From Paenibacillus andongensis (GTDB lineage: Bacteria; Bacillota; Bacilli; Paenibacillales; NBRC-103111): a stretch of 64,000 nucleotides of DNA. A program made the translations under genes and the position numbers. Positions within the stretch are counted from its first letter, which is position 1. The number at the start of each line of letters is the position of its first letter. Below, one piece after another: positions 9,041 to 17,310 of this stretch. The DNA is taken from NCBI RefSeq assembly GCF_025369935.1, contig NZ_CP104467.1:6145001-6209000 (forward strand), written 5' to 3'. The notes below the pieces were generated by a model. That model had not been told where the DNA came from. It ran no database searches and worked only from the letters and a program-made list of their open reading frames with translations.

Positions 9041-10665
9041 AAGTATTACTAGTTGATGATGAGAAACATGTGCGCGACGCCATTCGCCTGCTTGTAAATT
9101 GGGAGCAGCACGGCATAGAAACGATATTAGAAGCTCAAGATGGCGAATCGGCCATCCAGATCGTAAGTCGTGAACATCCAGCGATTATTATGACGGATAT
9201 GATGATGCCAATCATGAATGGCGTCAAATTGCTTGAGTGGCTGCATACGCATGCCCCTAACTCCAAAACGATCGTCATTAGCGGCCATGACGACTTCTCT
9301 CTGCTTCGCCATACGTTGCAGTATGGGGGAACGGACTATATTTTGAAGCCTATTGATCCTGAGCAGTTGAATGAAGCGTTAGATAAAGCCATTCAAGCTT
9401 GGAATAAGGATGAGGAGCTCCGTCATACCAATCGAGAGCTAAATATAGAAATGAACCAAATTAAGCCCATGTATTGGGACAAGTTGTTATCGAACATAAT
9501 TGCCGAACCCTCCGCTTATGATCAAGCGGCCGAGCAGCTCGAGAAAGAGCTTCATTTATCCCGGACAACTCGAGAATGTCGTGTCGCTATTTTATCTTTA
9601 GATACGATGGAACGGAGTGTGAAGAATAAGTTCAGTCATAATCTAGACTTACTTCTCTTCTCGCTAATTAATATATGTAATGAATTCCTCGTTAACGATC
9701 AACGCGGTTATGCTTTCCGCCATTGGACCAGTGATAACGAAATTGTATTGCTTCTATGGAAGGATCAATCTGGTTCTGAGTCATTTCTCGCAAAAATTAA
9801 TGAAGGGATACGAACCGCGCTTCATACCCGCGTGGATTTCGGTATTGGAAGCACACAAAGCTTTCCAACGAACATGGCTTTATCCTATCAGGAAGCCCGT
9901 AATGCCCTCAGACAGCGAAATCTCAAATCTAAGGAAACATGGATTCACAGTACATTACAAACAGCCAAAACGGTTCAACCGGCGCTTACTTTCAGCCAAT
10001 ACGAGGAACGGATTCAACTCGCTATACGCAGCGGCAGCATGGACCAAATTCAAGAAACAATTCAAGAATGGATGGACGCTGTCAAATTGAGCGAAACCAT
10101 TACACTTGAACAGCTCGACCATTGGTGGCGGGAATACAGGGTGATGAAGCGCCGTTGGGTGCAGCAATTTTTCTCTAACATTAGTGAAGATCAGGTCAAG
10201 CAGCTTCTCCTGGATGAACCATCCAGTTTGATCGTTCCGCTGGATGAATACGGTATCCTATCCCTCTCACTTTGGCAGCAGGAACTCACTCGGAGCATTG
10301 TTCACTTATCGAAGCTGCTTCTTGAGAGTCAGCAGAAGGACAAAAGTGTTATTTTTGAAATCGCCGAGTTCCTTGAGAAGCACTATCACGAAGATGTCTC
10401 GCTTCAGGATATTGCGAATCGATTCTACCTCAGCCGCGAGTACATCTCACGGAAATTCAAACAAGAGTTCGAGGTTAATCTTTCTGACTATTTAGGGCAA
10501 ATTCGTATGAGTAAAGCTAAGGTCTTGCTGCGCAACCCACATCTTCGGATTTCACAAGTAGCCGAGATGGTCGGTTACCAGGACGAGAAATATTTCAGCA
10601 AAGTTTTCAAAAAACTAGAGGGACTCACCCCGAATGAGTATCGAAAAACAACGAATTCTATCTAA
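9037..10665 (+). CDS. AraC-type two-component response regulator (YesN type)
   Basis: A 542-residue protein: receiver domain at residues 1-120 with phospho-acceptor Asp54 in IIMTDMMMP and the acidic pocket VDDE at 6-9; a long middle region; and two AraC helix-turn-helix units in the last 100 residues, including DVSLQDIANRFYLSREYISRKFKQE and the signature VGYQDEKYFSKVFKKLEGLTPNEYRK. It overlaps the kinase gene by 4 nt, so the two are co-translated. Predicted to activate the divergent sugar ABC operon when phosphorylated; that target is inferred from position only. Confidence 0.9.
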   Translation: MKVLLVDDEKHVRDAIRLLVNWEQHGIETILEAQDGESAIQIVSREHPAIIMTDMMMPIMNGVKLLEWLHTHAPNSKTIVISGHDDFSLLRHTLQYGGTDYILKPIDPEQLNEALDKAIQAWNKDEELRHTNRELNIEMNQIKPMYWDKLLSNIIAEPSAYDQAAEQLEKELHLSRTTRECRVAILSLDTMERSVKNKFSHNLDLLLFSLINICNEFLVNDQRGYAFRHWTSDNEIVLLLWKDQSGSESFLAKINEGIRTALHTRVDFGIGSTQSFPTNMALSYQEARNALRQRNLKSKETWIHSTLQTAKTVQPALTFSQYEERIQLAIRSGSMDQIQETIQEWMDAVKLSETITLEQLDHWWREYRVMKRRWVQQFFSNISEDQVKQLLLDEPSSLIVPLDEYGILSLSLWQQELTRSIVHLSKLLLESQQKDKSVIFEIAEFLEKHYHEDVSLQDIANRFYLSREYISRKFKQEFEVNLSDYLGQIRMSKAKVLLRNPHLRISQVAEMVGYQDEKYFSKVFKKLEGLTPNEYRKTTNSI

Positions 10666-10688
10666 AATTCTGTAAAAAATATGGAATA

Positions 10689-10697
10689 TGTTATACT
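10689..10697 (+). promoter_or_regulatory. extended -10 promoter for the coiled-coil/NAGPA pair
   Basis: TGT plus TATACT (10692-10697) lies 21 nt before the ATG of the coiled-coil gene and 24 nt after the regulator stop. No convincing -35 is seen. With start-codon spacing this short the 5' UTR would be about 14 nt. Confidence 0.4.
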
Positions 10698-10717
10698 AGT
10701 AAACAGAGGTGATTTTC

Positions 10718-11152
10718 ATGAACATGCCCATCGAGACTACGACTGCGAATTCTTTCCCTCGTGCTGCTTCGAAGGCTACCAAGGTAAGAAAGAAAACGTA
10801 CGTATACTTGTTTGTGGGTTGGGTCATGCTGATCGCAATCGGAGTGGCCGCCGCTATGATGTACACAGAGCATTTGAGGCAAAAAATTGCAACCGATATC
10901 GCCCAGCAAACCCAGCAACAACTGCAAGTGGTTCAACAAGACTATCAGAAGCAAGTTACCCAATTGAAAGATAGCGTTACGACCGACATGAAAGCTTTAC
11001 AGACAAAGGTAGACTCACTGAATGAATTACTGGCTTTCACGAAGGACAGCGCTAACAGCAAAACCGATAACAGCAACCAACTCTATACGCAGCTTGCCGA
11101 CGTTAAGAAGAAGCTGGAAGAACTGCAAAAAAATCTGGATGTGTTAAAGTAA
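10718..11152 (+). CDS. single-pass membrane coiled-coil protein
   Basis: A 144-residue protein that I do not recognise. About 25 cytoplasmic residues precede one strong transmembrane helix (YLFVGWVMLIAIGVAAAMM), after which almost the whole remainder is a Gln/Lys/Leu-rich coiled coil (QQTQQQLQVVQQDYQKQV, then LADVKKKLEELQKNLDVLK). The topology suggests an extracytoplasmic coiled coil. The ATG at 10718 has AGAGGTG 6 nt upstream; GTG at 10709 is an inferior alternative. Its stop overlaps the start of the NAGPA-domain gene (TAATG), so the two are probably co-expressed and may act together at the cell surface. Confidence 0.7.
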   Translation: MNMPIETTTANSFPRAASKATKVRKKTYVYLFVGWVMLIAIGVAAAMMYTEHLRQKIATDIAQQTQQQLQVVQQDYQKQVTQLKDSVTTDMKALQTKVDSLNELLAFTKDSANSKTDNSNQLYTQLADVKKKLEELQKNLDVLK

Positions 11153-12225
11153 TGAACGTAATAAGCATTCAACAAATAAACCGCGTGCTTCTACTTGCAT
11201 GCGCACCGTTTCTGGGGATGCTGATTTGGCTGCTTTTCGTTACGGCGAATGTCCCTATCAACCCGTTGGTACATAAGGCGTCTACGCCGATCTCTTTTCA
11301 ACAAGAAACGCTGACGCTGGATAACTTGCTGACCAAAGCAAATAGCGACGCGGTGCAAACCAAATCCATCATTCAGCAATATTTCCAGCTTTATGAGAAA
11401 AGTTCCGCAGAAGTAGCAGCCATGCTCCAAAACGCTGCAGCACAAGCTGCCAAACCCGGCATTATCTATGATACTCGAATAACCGCCAGGCTCGGCAGCC
11501 CAATTAGACAAGCTTCTTCCGGGAATATCGACTTGAAACTTTTCGCTTTGAATGAAAGCAACTATAAAGGTTATGCTCTTAAGGTTAACCTTAAGAGTGA
11601 TAAAGCCATTAAACTTGTGCTTGGCAAGGATAAAATTGGCTCCAGTGAAACAACGTTAGATGCAGTTACACGTTATGGGGCTATCGCCGGTGTGAATGCA
11701 GGAGGCTTTGCTGATGATAATAAAGGCAAACGCTATCCGCTCGACACAACCATCATGAATGGGAAGTATGTGAATGGCTTCTTTCCTACCAACAACGATA
11801 CGACCTTCATTGGCCTGAATAAAGACCGCAAGCTCATTGGCGGTAAGTTCAGTTCTCAGTCTGAGCTCGACAAATTGAACCCGCTTATGGGATCTACCTT
11901 CGTTCCGGTTCTCCTGAAGAACGGAAACAAGATGTCGATTCCCTATCAGTGGCAAAGTTCACCGGCAAGAGCAGCGCGGACCATCATGGCCAACTACAAG
12001 CACGATCAACTGTTGTTTATTGTGACCGACGGTTACGACGAGAGCGGCAATTCGGGAGCAACACTTGCTGAGCTGCAGGACAAAATGCAGCAATTAGGCA
12101 TCGTGGATGCTTATAATTTGGATGGGGGCGGCTCTACCACTTTAGTATGGGGGGGCAGCGTCCTCAATCGCCCGTCTGATGGGAAGCTTAGACCGCTAGC
12201 CACCAACTTTCTATTTTTTAAATAA
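11152..12225 (+). CDS. phosphodiester glycosidase (NAGPA/DUF2233) domain protein, exported
   Basis: A 357-residue protein with an N-terminal hydrophobic anchor or signal (LLLACAPFLGMLIWLLFVT, residues 9-27). From about residue 160 it shows the NAGPA fold signatures GVNAGGF, the GK-rich core, SSPARAARTIMA and NLDGGGSTTLVW near the C-terminus. This domain cleaves GlcNAc-phosphodiester bonds in the mammalian uncovering enzyme and occurs in bacterial exopolysaccharide or cell-wall proteins. It overlaps the coiled-coil gene by one base. Likely action: surface polymer or wall-glycan phosphodiester metabolism; substrate not known. Confidence 0.82.
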   Translation: MNVISIQQINRVLLLACAPFLGMLIWLLFVTANVPINPLVHKASTPISFQQETLTLDNLLTKANSDAVQTKSIIQQYFQLYEKSSAEVAAMLQNAAAQAAKPGIIYDTRITARLGSPIRQASSGNIDLKLFALNESNYKGYALKVNLKSDKAIKLVLGKDKIGSSETTLDAVTRYGAIAGVNAGGFADDNKGKRYPLDTTIMNGKYVNGFFPTNNDTTFIGLNKDRKLIGGKFSSQSELDKLNPLMGSTFVPVLLKNGNKMSIPYQWQSSPARAARTIMANYKHDQLLFIVTDGYDESGNSGATLAELQDKMQQLGIVDAYNLDGGGSTTLVWGGSVLNRPSDGKLRPLATNFLFFK

Positions 12226-12272
12226 CCGAAATTATTCACACTTTATTCGTTTCTTTTTTTAGAATGGTTGGG

Positions 12273-12278
12273 TATAAT
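12273..12278 (+). promoter_or_regulatory. -10 element before the repeat-bearing leader
   Basis: A perfect TATAAT with T-rich DNA upstream but no recognisable -35. It would start a transcript near 12285 whose leader consists almost entirely of the hairpin module at 12292-12331. Confidence 0.4.
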
Positions 12279-12291
12279 AAGCTTTAACGAA

Positions 12292-12331
12292 GATCCCAAG
12301 CGGAAAGACTTTGAGCAAGCTCAAAGATCCC
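12292..12331 (+). repeat. dispersed leader repeat, copy A (hairpin plus GATCCCTATAT before SD)
   Basis: The segment GATCCCAAGCGG-AAAGACTTTGAGC-AA-GCTCAAAGATCCC is nearly identical, in the same sense relative to the gene, to the tandem units in the thrS leader (55634-55733, reverse strand). The central CTTTGAGC/GCTCAAAG arms form an 8-bp stem. In both loci the unit is followed directly by CTATAT and then the SD (GGAGG at 12339-12343 here), so the similarity runs into the ribosome-binding site. Confidence 0.85.
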
Positions 12332-12350
12332 TATATATGGAGGTGCAGCA

Positions 12351-12458
12351 ATGTTCGGCTTATCAACAACATTTTGGCTCGTTAACACTGTTTTTGTATT
12401 ATTCATCGTCGCTATGATGACGGCTTCCTATAACGAGGATAAAACCAAAGGTCTATAA
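12351..12458 (+). CDS. 35-residue single-pass membrane peptide
   Basis: A small ORF with a strong ribosome site (GGAGG, 7 nt spacing) reads MFGLSTTFWLVNTVF followed by VLFIVAMMTASYNEDKTKGL. It is one transmembrane helix with a short charged cytoplasmic or external tail. It is not a member of a family I can name. Support for it being real: a promoter-like TATAAT, the conserved leader repeat, the SD, and a terminator 16 nt after the stop. The leader module shared with thrS is the most interesting property. Confidence 0.7.
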   Translation: MFGLSTTFWLVNTVFVLFIVAMMTASYNEDKTKGL

Positions 12459-12473
12459 ACAATTGAAATGCAA

Positions 12474-12524
12474 GAAAAAAAGCATCTGCTTTCTCTGTTA
12501 AGAGAAAACGATGCTTTTTCTTTT
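12474..12524. terminator. bidirectional terminator
   Basis: AAAAAAAGCATC and GATGCTTTTTC arms enclose an inner TTTCTCT/AGAGAAA stem. T-runs are present on both strands, so it can serve the 35-residue peptide gene and the convergent abrB-like gene. Confidence 0.85.
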
Positions 12525-12531
12525 ATTGCTC

Positions 12532-12789
12532 TTATGCTCGAACCTTTAGCAAGTTCATTTCAGTTACACATACGCCGCAAATATAGCGCTCTTTGAATTC
12601 ACTGACACTTTCCATACTTCCGCAGAACACACATTTTGGACGATATCTCTCCAGTATGATATGGTCACCCTGCACCAAAATTTCGACAGGATCTCCTTCA
12701 TTCATTTGATATCGTTTTCTTAACGATTTAGGCAGTACAATACGTCCCAATTGATCGACTTTACGAACGACTCCGGCTGGCTTCATCAT
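12532..12789 (-). CDS. AbrB/SpoVT-type transition-state regulator with C-terminal zinc-ribbon-like cysteines
   Basis: An 85-residue DNA-binding protein. Residues 4-52 are the swapped-hairpin AbrB domain (GVVRKVDQLGRIVLPKSLRKRY, then GDPVEILVQGDHIILERY). The tail carries CVFCG and CGVC pairs, a likely metal-binding knuckle also present in some AbrB-like proteins. Such proteins repress post-exponential genes in Bacillus by binding AT-rich promoters. It is close in length to AbrB (about 95 residues), but a paralogue such as Abh cannot be excluded, so no symbol is given. RBS AGAGGTG lies 7 nt before the ATG. Confidence 0.88.
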   Translation of the reverse strand: MMKPAGVVRKVDQLGRIVLPKSLRKRYQMNEGDPVEILVQGDHIILERYRPKCVFCGSMESVSEFKERYICGVCVTEMNLLKVRA

Positions 12790-12969
12790 AGGACTTCACC
12801 TCTCTTCCGCTCACGTTTTCCATGCTCTCTACTTCATCTAGCATATCTATACGGACTGATACGGATTAGTATTCGCCGTTATTTTAGAAACTCCTGCTAA
12901 TAACATGCTGAAACTTTCTTTTCCTGTCAAATATGTCGGCACAGCCCTAATATTGATAGGCCTTAAGCT

Positions 12970-13434
12970 CTAATCAAGACCAACGAAACCGGTTTGCCGC
13001 AAGCCCTCATACAGCATAATCGCTGCCGAATTCGATAAATTGAGCGATCTGACAGCATCTGACATCGGCAGCCGCAGCAAGGTTTCGGGATGTTGAGCTA
13101 ACAATTCCTCTGGAAGTCCTTTCGTTTCTTTGCCAAATACAAAAAAGTCTCCGTCCTGAAATGTAAATTCTGTGTAACGTTTGGTGGCCTTCGTTGTTGC
13201 AAAGAAAAAACGATGTTCTTTGTAAGCCTCTAGCACCTCATCAAATGAGTCATGATACTCGAGTTTAACCGAGTGCCAATAGTCTAATCCGGCGCGCTTT
13301 AAGGTCTTGTCATCCGTCTGGAAGCCTAGCGGTCTAACCAAGTGGAGATACGTGCCTGTCGCTGCGCAGGTTCTGGAAATGTTACCTGTGTTTGCAGGAA
13401 TCTCAGGTTCTACTAATACAATATGAAAAGCCAT
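12970..13434 (-). CDS. trmL: tRNA (cytidine(34)-2'-O)-methyltransferase TrmL
   Basis: A 154-residue SPOUT-class (trefoil-knot) methyltransferase. All three SpoU/SPOUT motifs are visible: VLVEPEIPANTGNISRTCAATG near the N-terminus, FFVFGKETKGLPEE in the middle, and LPMSDAVRSLNLSNSAAIMLYE at the C-terminus, which form the SAM-binding knot. It methylates the ribose of the wobble base in tRNA-Leu isoacceptors. The ATG at 13434 gives the normal family length (about 155); the frame is open further upstream, but without homology. The SD (GAGGTG) is 12 nt away. Monocistronic; the next 180 bp toward abrB contain nothing else I can identify. Confidence 0.92.
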   Translation of the reverse strand: MAFHIVLVEPEIPANTGNISRTCAATGTYLHLVRPLGFQTDDKTLKRAGLDYWHSVKLEYHDSFDEVLEAYKEHRFFFATTKATKRYTEFTFQDGDFFVFGKETKGLPEELLAQHPETLLRLPMSDAVRSLNLSNSAAIMLYEGLRQTGFVGLD

Positions 13435-13500
13435 CTCTGTCAAATTCACCTCATTCTCTATCCTATTATAAGCGAATGCGGAATGCAATTTTACACAGGG

Positions 13501-13517
13501 TTAACTTTATCTTAATA
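13501..13517 (+). promoter_or_regulatory. Pho-box-like direct repeat upstream of the PhoP-like regulator
   Basis: TTAACT (13501-13506) and TTAATA (13512-13517) are spaced 11 bp start to start, the periodicity of PhoP TT(A/C)ACA-type repeats in Bacillus. It lies 61 nt upstream of the regulator's ATG. Only two repeats are evident, so this is tentative. Confidence 0.35.
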
Positions 13518-13577
13518 TCTCGATGATAGAGCGCTGTCATAATAGAGTTATCCTCGATAAAAGGAGTCCACCCATCG

Positions 13578-14291
13578 ATGAAAAAGAAAATCCTGGTTGT
13601 TGACGACGAACCTTCCATCTCCATGCTTATAGAATTCAACTTGAAGCTTGTAGGCTTCGAAGTCCATTGTGTTTTCGATGGCGAAGCTGTGTTCGATGCT
13701 ATCCAAACGTTTCGCCCCGATCTCATCGTTCTCGACTTAATGCTGCCGAAGATGGACGGGTTCCAAGTGTGCCGCAAGCTTAGAAACCAGAATAACCTCG
13801 TTCCTATTATTATGCTTACAGCTATGCAAGATCTAACGGATAAAATTGCCGGCTTGGATAACGGTGCTGACGATTATATGACCAAACCCTTTTCACCTCA
13901 GGAGCTCATTTCTCGAATTCAGGCCATTCATCGTCGAATCCAAACCTTACCATCCTCGACAGAAAATGCGCCCATTACGATTGGCCAAATCGCCATTAAA
14001 GCCGATCAACGCGAAGTCATGGTGAATGGCTCCCCGATCGAACTTACACCTAAGGAATTCGAGCTGCTGCTCTTCCTGTGTAAGCATCGCGGCAAAGTCC
14101 TTAGCAGACAGCAGCTTCTCCATGGGGTGTGGGACTATCACTTCCTCGGAGATACCCGTATCGTCGATGTGCATATCTCTCATTTGAGAGATAAAATTGA
14201 GAACAATGCGCGCAATCCGGAATATATTATGACCATCAGGAACGTTGGCTATAAGCTAACTGAGCCTGTTGTGAAGGAATCTCTGGCTTAA
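13578..14291 (+). CDS. OmpR/PhoP-family response regulator (orphan)
   Basis: A 237-residue regulator: receiver domain (residues 1-120, acidic pocket DDE 9-11, phospho-acceptor Asp53 in IVLDLMLPKMDG, LTAMQD and Lys of MTKPFSP) and a C-terminal winged-helix domain ending in VDVHISHLRDKIE...IRNVGYKL. Closest in feel to Bacillus PhoP (240 residues). No histidine kinase gene is adjacent, so the partner is encoded elsewhere. RBS AAAGGAGT is well placed. A Pho-box-like repeat upstream would be consistent with autoregulation. Terminator follows at 14337. Confidence 0.88.
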   Translation: MKKKILVVDDEPSISMLIEFNLKLVGFEVHCVFDGEAVFDAIQTFRPDLIVLDLMLPKMDGFQVCRKLRNQNNLVPIIMLTAMQDLTDKIAGLDNGADDYMTKPFSPQELISRIQAIHRRIQTLPSSTENAPITIGQIAIKADQREVMVNGSPIELTPKEFELLLFLCKHRGKVLSRQQLLHGVWDYHFLGDTRIVDVHISHLRDKIENNARNPEYIMTIRNVGYKLTEPVVKESLA

Positions 14292-14336
14292 TGCCCTCTT
14301 CGCCTTTCCCTTCCGCATTCGGCGGAGCACCAATAC

Positions 14337-14384
14337 GAAAAGGGCTGTCCCTCAAGTCTACTTGAAGGCAGCCCTCTTTTTATT
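14337..14384 (+). terminator. terminator after the PhoP-like regulator
   Basis: AAAAGGGCTG-TCC-CTCAAG pairs with CTTGA-AGG-CAGCCCT, followed by TTTTT. The reverse complement also ends in a short T-run, so it may serve the convergent SGNH gene. Confidence 0.85.
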
Positions 14385-14429
14385 GAAATTTTGTTGGCTT
14401 TGTGGACAGCGCCTTTCTTTGTCTATCCC

Positions 14430-15065
14430 TTATTGTGCAGCCCCGACCGCCGTAAGCCAAGCTTTGGCTATTAGCGCATGCCCTGCCGGTGACGGGTGTA
14501 CGCCATCTGGCGCCCAGTAGCTGGAAGGTGCGAGCATCGAAGCCTGTGCGAATATGCCGTCAAGCGGAACCAAAAGGGCACCAAATTCCCGAGCCAACTC
14601 CCGGACGACATTGATTTTGGGATCGAGATCCTCACGCCACAGCTTTCGGTCTTCCGGCACTGGCAGTACGAATGGCTCGATCATAATAAGCTTGGCCCCA
14701 AGCTCCTCTTTCGTACGAACAAGCAGTTCCCGATAACCTTTTTCGAATTCTTCGGTAGATGTAGGATCGTTCCGGTCATATCGTCTCCAGCAGTCGTTAA
14801 TACCTATATAGATAGATACCCAACTCGGCCCCAGTTCGATACAATCCTCTCCCCAACGGGATCGGAGGTCTTTCACTCGATTCCCGCTAATTCCTCGGTT
14901 CAAGAATGTGACTTGTTGTTCCGGATAAGATGAACCGAACAGTGCGGCTGTCATCAAAGCATACCCTTTGCCCAAATCAGACGAATTATCCCTAACCCTT
15001 CCGGCATCCGTAATACTATCCCCTTGAAATAACACGATATCACCTTGCTTGAATGGCACTCCCAT
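14430..15065 (-). CDS. SGNH/GDSL-type esterase (carbohydrate deacetylase-like)
   Basis: A 211-residue hydrolase with the four SGNH blocks: FQGDSITDAGR (catalytic Ser), the Gly of NRGISGNR, GINDCW (Asn), and PDGVHPSPAGH (Asp/His). No signal peptide, so it acts inside the cell. It is the last gene of the oligosaccharide operon after the GH95-like hydrolase, which suggests it removes acetyl or other acyl groups from imported sugars, as in xylan or pectin side-chain use. The ATG at 15065 has AGGAGG about 10 nt upstream; longer frames overlap the GH95 gene and lack family similarity. Confidence 0.87.
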   Translation of the reverse strand: MGVPFKQGDIVLFQGDSITDAGRVRDNSSDLGKGYALMTAALFGSSYPEQQVTFLNRGISGNRVKDLRSRWGEDCIELGPSWVSIYIGINDCWRRYDRNDPTSTEEFEKGYRELLVRTKEELGAKLIMIEPFVLPVPEDRKLWREDLDPKINVVRELAREFGALLVPLDGIFAQASMLAPSSYWAPDGVHPSPAGHALIAKAWLTAVGAAQ

Positions 15066-15096
15066 TTTGCACATCCTCCTACACTGAATTAACCTT

Positions 15097-17295
15097 TTAA
15101 AATCCGTAAAGACGCCAAGGTTTATGTCCGCCAAAATAGCGGGCAACCTTCCGCGGAGATTCCACGGGAAAGATTCGCCAATCAGGCATCTCCGTACCTC
15201 GGGAAAGGATTGCTTCATCCCCTTTGTTCAAATCCAAAACGATTTCGTCTTCACCCGCTTTTACATAAACGGTATGCTCGGCAACTCTGGTTCCGGATAT
15301 CGTCCAGCGAATTACACCGGTCCAGCCTGTCCTGATAACACACGGCTCCCCGGCCAAACTCTTCACTCGAATCATTTGGGTTTCACCATCACGACGCACG
15401 GCGCTGACTAAGAATACCCCTTCGGTTCGCAAATTCTCGAAAGACGCTTCTTGCCACTCATCGGGCACTGCGGGGAATACCCGTATCTTGCCGCCCCAGC
15501 TTTGAAGCAGCATGTCGTGGATAGCTTCTGCACCAGCCAGTGGCGTTTCGATGACAGGCCCTGCTTCTTTATACATTGTATTCGGTTTCAAGAGCAGCAT
15601 CAACGATTGCAAATAACGCAGCGCCTCATCTCCTGAGCCGAGAATAGCAGCTATGGAAGCCGCCCCAGTAAGGCTGAAACCGCGCAAGTCGCCTTCCTTT
15701 CCAATCCAATGACGCAGTGAGGTAGCGATCAGCTTCCGATCCTCCTCATTGTCACAGCCGATCAAGTGGAGTGGAAAAATCGCAAGCAGATGACTGAAAT
15801 GTCGATGACCGTATGCTAGAGGCGTGTCTTGTCCAATCATGAACCCAGTCTCATCTACAGGTAACGGAGCCAACCTTTCCAGTACTTCCTTCCATTTCCC
15901 GGTAAGTGGATCATCCACCTTCAGCCGCTGGCATATTTCTAAAAGGGTCAGGCAGCCCCAGCGCAGCAAGGCTAGGTCGTAATGACAGTCGCGTACCTTT
16001 GTTTTCATAAAGGAGCCATATTCAGGTGAAATGGTAGGCGGAAGATGCAAGCAGCCGTCATTGCCTTCTTCAAGAATGTGAAGATAGTAGTTCACACTTC
16101 TGCGCAAAAGAGGAAATAACATGGTTTTGAGCATCTCTTCATCCATGCTGTACCGATACTGCCGCCACACATTATGGCAAATCCAGTTCAAATTCCCTAC
16201 TTCATCATCAACTTTAGCCCGCAAATCATAGCTGCAGCTGCGACCAAGTCCTGCGGAATCATGTCTGCAGGACTCCGGAACGTTGGTTATTAGATTTTCC
16301 ATGTTTTCGTCTAACGCGCGAACAAGAGACTTCCCTATGTCCAATCGATTAGCGGTATACACCGGTGAATAACTCATTTGCACATTCATATTGAACCAAA
16401 CACCCGGCCATGGCGATGAAGTAAGCCACGGACCTTGATTATCGATCAAGGGCTGATCCGCTCTCGTAGCTGAGGCCAATTTATACATTTGTATCCAATA
16501 GAAGCTTTGGAGCCGCCCATCCGGAATTGAGACGAAGCTTTGCCGATAATAGGCGTGCCACCAGTTACGATGAGCTTCCACCCACACATCGAAATCATCG
16601 TTAGAAGCTTGAACAACCGCATTTACCACTTTACCAATTGCAGCTTCGTTATACCCGTTAGTAACGGAAATGAAGCATATTCGGCGATTGGGCGACAACT
16701 GGACTTCCTTCCAGGCTGTCACACACCCATCCTTGCCTGAAAATCGCTGAATGCAAAGGTACACGCCATCTCTAGCCGTTTTTTCCACATCAGTTGCAGG
16801 TATATATTGATTTAAATTAAAGCCATCCGCATTTTTCAGCACGTGATCCACATCCGGGTATGCATACCACGCAAACTGCGCAGCGCTCTCCCCTTCTGAT
16901 GTCTCCATCTCGATGGCCATGACCGCTTCCTCGCTATGGATAATGGAGCGAAGCTTTACCTCGCCCCTTGTCGTCGTCAAATGAGCACGAAGCTCCGCGT
17001 TCCATAAGTCCACCCGCATACTAGTCGGATGATAAATCATGCCTTCCATCTCCAGATCAAGCTCACCAATGGGCACGCGTGGAGGAAATCCGGGCTTATC
17101 CGTCCGGTTTGCCGTTACATCTGTGCGTCCCGTTACAAAACGGAGCACGTGCCGTTTCTTGGCATTTTCCTCCCCATATACCATCGCACCGATCGAACCA
17201 TTGCCAATGAAGGCTCCTTCATCCCAACTAACGGGCTTTACTACCCACTCCATATCATTGTCGGCCATAAAATGTTCCCACTCGATGTCATTCAC
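15097..17295 (-). CDS. glycoside hydrolase, GH95-like (alpha-fucosidase/galactosidase family)
   Basis: A 732-residue soluble protein. It has an N-terminal beta-sandwich region beginning near WDEGAFIGNGSIGAMVYGE, a helical (alpha/alpha)6-type core with WPGVWFNMNVQMSYSP, PPTISPEYG, YGHRHFSHLLAIFP and GAEAIHDMLLQSWGGKIRVFPAVP, and a C-terminal beta domain. The last motif set is typical of GH95 and related GH65-like enzymes. No signal peptide is present, so it acts on imported oligosaccharides. Start is GTG at 17295 with GAGGAGG 9 nt upstream. It lies 15 nt after the permease gene. Exact linkage specificity cannot be read from the sequence. Confidence 0.82.
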   Translation of the reverse strand: MNDIEWEHFMADNDMEWVVKPVSWDEGAFIGNGSIGAMVYGEENAKKRHVLRFVTGRTDVTANRTDKPGFPPRVPIGELDLEMEGMIYHPTSMRVDLWNAELRAHLTTTRGEVKLRSIIHSEEAVMAIEMETSEGESAAQFAWYAYPDVDHVLKNADGFNLNQYIPATDVEKTARDGVYLCIQRFSGKDGCVTAWKEVQLSPNRRICFISVTNGYNEAAIGKVVNAVVQASNDDFDVWVEAHRNWWHAYYRQSFVSIPDGRLQSFYWIQMYKLASATRADQPLIDNQGPWLTSSPWPGVWFNMNVQMSYSPVYTANRLDIGKSLVRALDENMENLITNVPESCRHDSAGLGRSCSYDLRAKVDDEVGNLNWICHNVWRQYRYSMDEEMLKTMLFPLLRRSVNYYLHILEEGNDGCLHLPPTISPEYGSFMKTKVRDCHYDLALLRWGCLTLLEICQRLKVDDPLTGKWKEVLERLAPLPVDETGFMIGQDTPLAYGHRHFSHLLAIFPLHLIGCDNEEDRKLIATSLRHWIGKEGDLRGFSLTGAASIAAILGSGDEALRYLQSLMLLLKPNTMYKEAGPVIETPLAGAEAIHDMLLQSWGGKIRVFPAVPDEWQEASFENLRTEGVFLVSAVRRDGETQMIRVKSLAGEPCVIRTGWTGVIRWTISGTRVAEHTVYVKAGEDEIVLDLNKGDEAILSRGTEMPDWRIFPVESPRKVARYFGGHKPWRLYGF

Positions 17296-17310
17296 TGTCA
17301 GCAGCCTCCT

